The position numbers were made by a program, and so were the translations under genes. Source: Prolixibacteraceae bacterium (GTDB lineage Bacteria; Bacteroidota; Bacteroidia; Bacteroidales; Prolixibacteraceae). Taken from it: a DNA stretch of 6,567 nucleotides. This document shows, piece after piece, positions 6,447-6,567 of this stretch. The notes beneath the pieces are model-generated. The model was not told where the DNA came from and did not search any database. It saw only the letters and a program-made list of their open reading frames with translations. The stretch spans positions 1-6,567 of the forward strand of contig JAFGDX010000218.1 of assembly GCA_016931875.1 (NCBI GenBank), read 5' to 3'. The first letter of the stretch is position 1. Every line of letters begins with the position of its first letter.

Positions 6447-6454
6447 TATTTTTA
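6447..6454 (+). promoter_or_regulatory. Candidate -7 box of the truncated downstream gene
   Basis: TATTTTTA matches TAnnTTTG at seven of eight positions and starts 46 bases before the ATG at 6493. Its surroundings closely resemble those of the -7 box at 5309-5316. It lies after the terminator at 6305-6339, so the gene probably has its own promoter. Confidence 0.4.
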
Positions 6455-6492
6455 CCTTTACTACTGTTATAAATTATTAAACCAAGTGAACC

Positions 6493-6567
6493 ATGAAAAG
6501 AAGAAATTTTATTAAAAACACCGCAGCGGGCGGGATGGCAATAACAAGCCTGGGAGCCATGGCAGGA
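6493..6567 (+). CDS. Start of a second Tat-signal protein, cut by the window edge
   Basis: Only the first 25 codons are present. They encode a Tat signal: KRRNFIK at residues 2-8, then a small-residue hydrophobic stretch reaching AMAG at 22-25. The N-terminus closely matches that of the upstream TIM-barrel protein (MKRRNFIKN in both, then similar alanine, glycine and methionine-rich residues), and the two DNA sequences share a 20-base identical run just after the start. The leader before the ATG is also alike. It is probably a paralogue of the upstream gene, or another exported enzyme that shares its 5' module; the mature part is not visible, so the function cannot be named. Confidence 0.8.
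   Translation, partial: MKRRNFIKNTAAGGMAITSLGAMAG

Overview
The window looks like chromosomal DNA from a member of the Bacteroidota, perhaps a marine or anaerobic Marinilabiliales-type lineage, although that finer placement is only a guess. The signs are A/T-rich start-codon leaders without Shine-Dalgarno sequences, -7 elements close to the Bacteroidota consensus TAnnTTTG, a tRNA without an encoded CCA tail, and a dense set of sugar-modifying enzymes, several with Tat-type signal peptides.

Layout. (1) At 140-227 on the plus strand is a tRNA-Ser(CGA) with a long variable arm. (2) Convergent to it, at 237-1343 on the minus strand, is a polytopic membrane acyltransferase (Acyltransferase 3 family) that seems to have its own promoter. 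(3) A likely three-gene minus-strand operon runs from 5076 to 1467. It encodes a cytoplasmic Gfo/Idh/MocA oxidoreductase, a cytoplasmic xylose-isomerase-like TIM-barrel protein, and a Tat-signal Gfo/Idh/MocA oxidoreductase. It ends at an intrinsic terminator at 1414-1439. A perfect 17-bp-stem palindrome lies between its first two genes. (4) A 277-bp divergent intergenic region (5077-5353) holds a long inverted repeat and a good -7 box. (5) On the plus strand, 5354-6283 encodes a Tat-signal TIM-barrel protein resembling hydroxypyruvate isomerase, followed by a strong terminator (6305-6339). (6) At 6493 a second gene begins with almost the same leader and signal peptide and runs off the window.

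How the genes may work together. Gfo/Idh/MocA dehydrogenases oxidise a sugar or cyclitol hydroxyl with NAD(P). TIM-barrel proteins of the xylose-isomerase-like superfamily isomerise, epimerise or dehydrate such keto compounds. The window has one of each for the cytoplasm and one of each with an export signal. This resembles the oxidation-based keto-glycoside route known from Bacteroides, and also inositol-type catabolism. The lyase (DUF1080-type), transporter and regulator that would complete such a route are not in this window, so substrate and direction remain unknown. No mobile element, CRISPR array or phage gene is visible.
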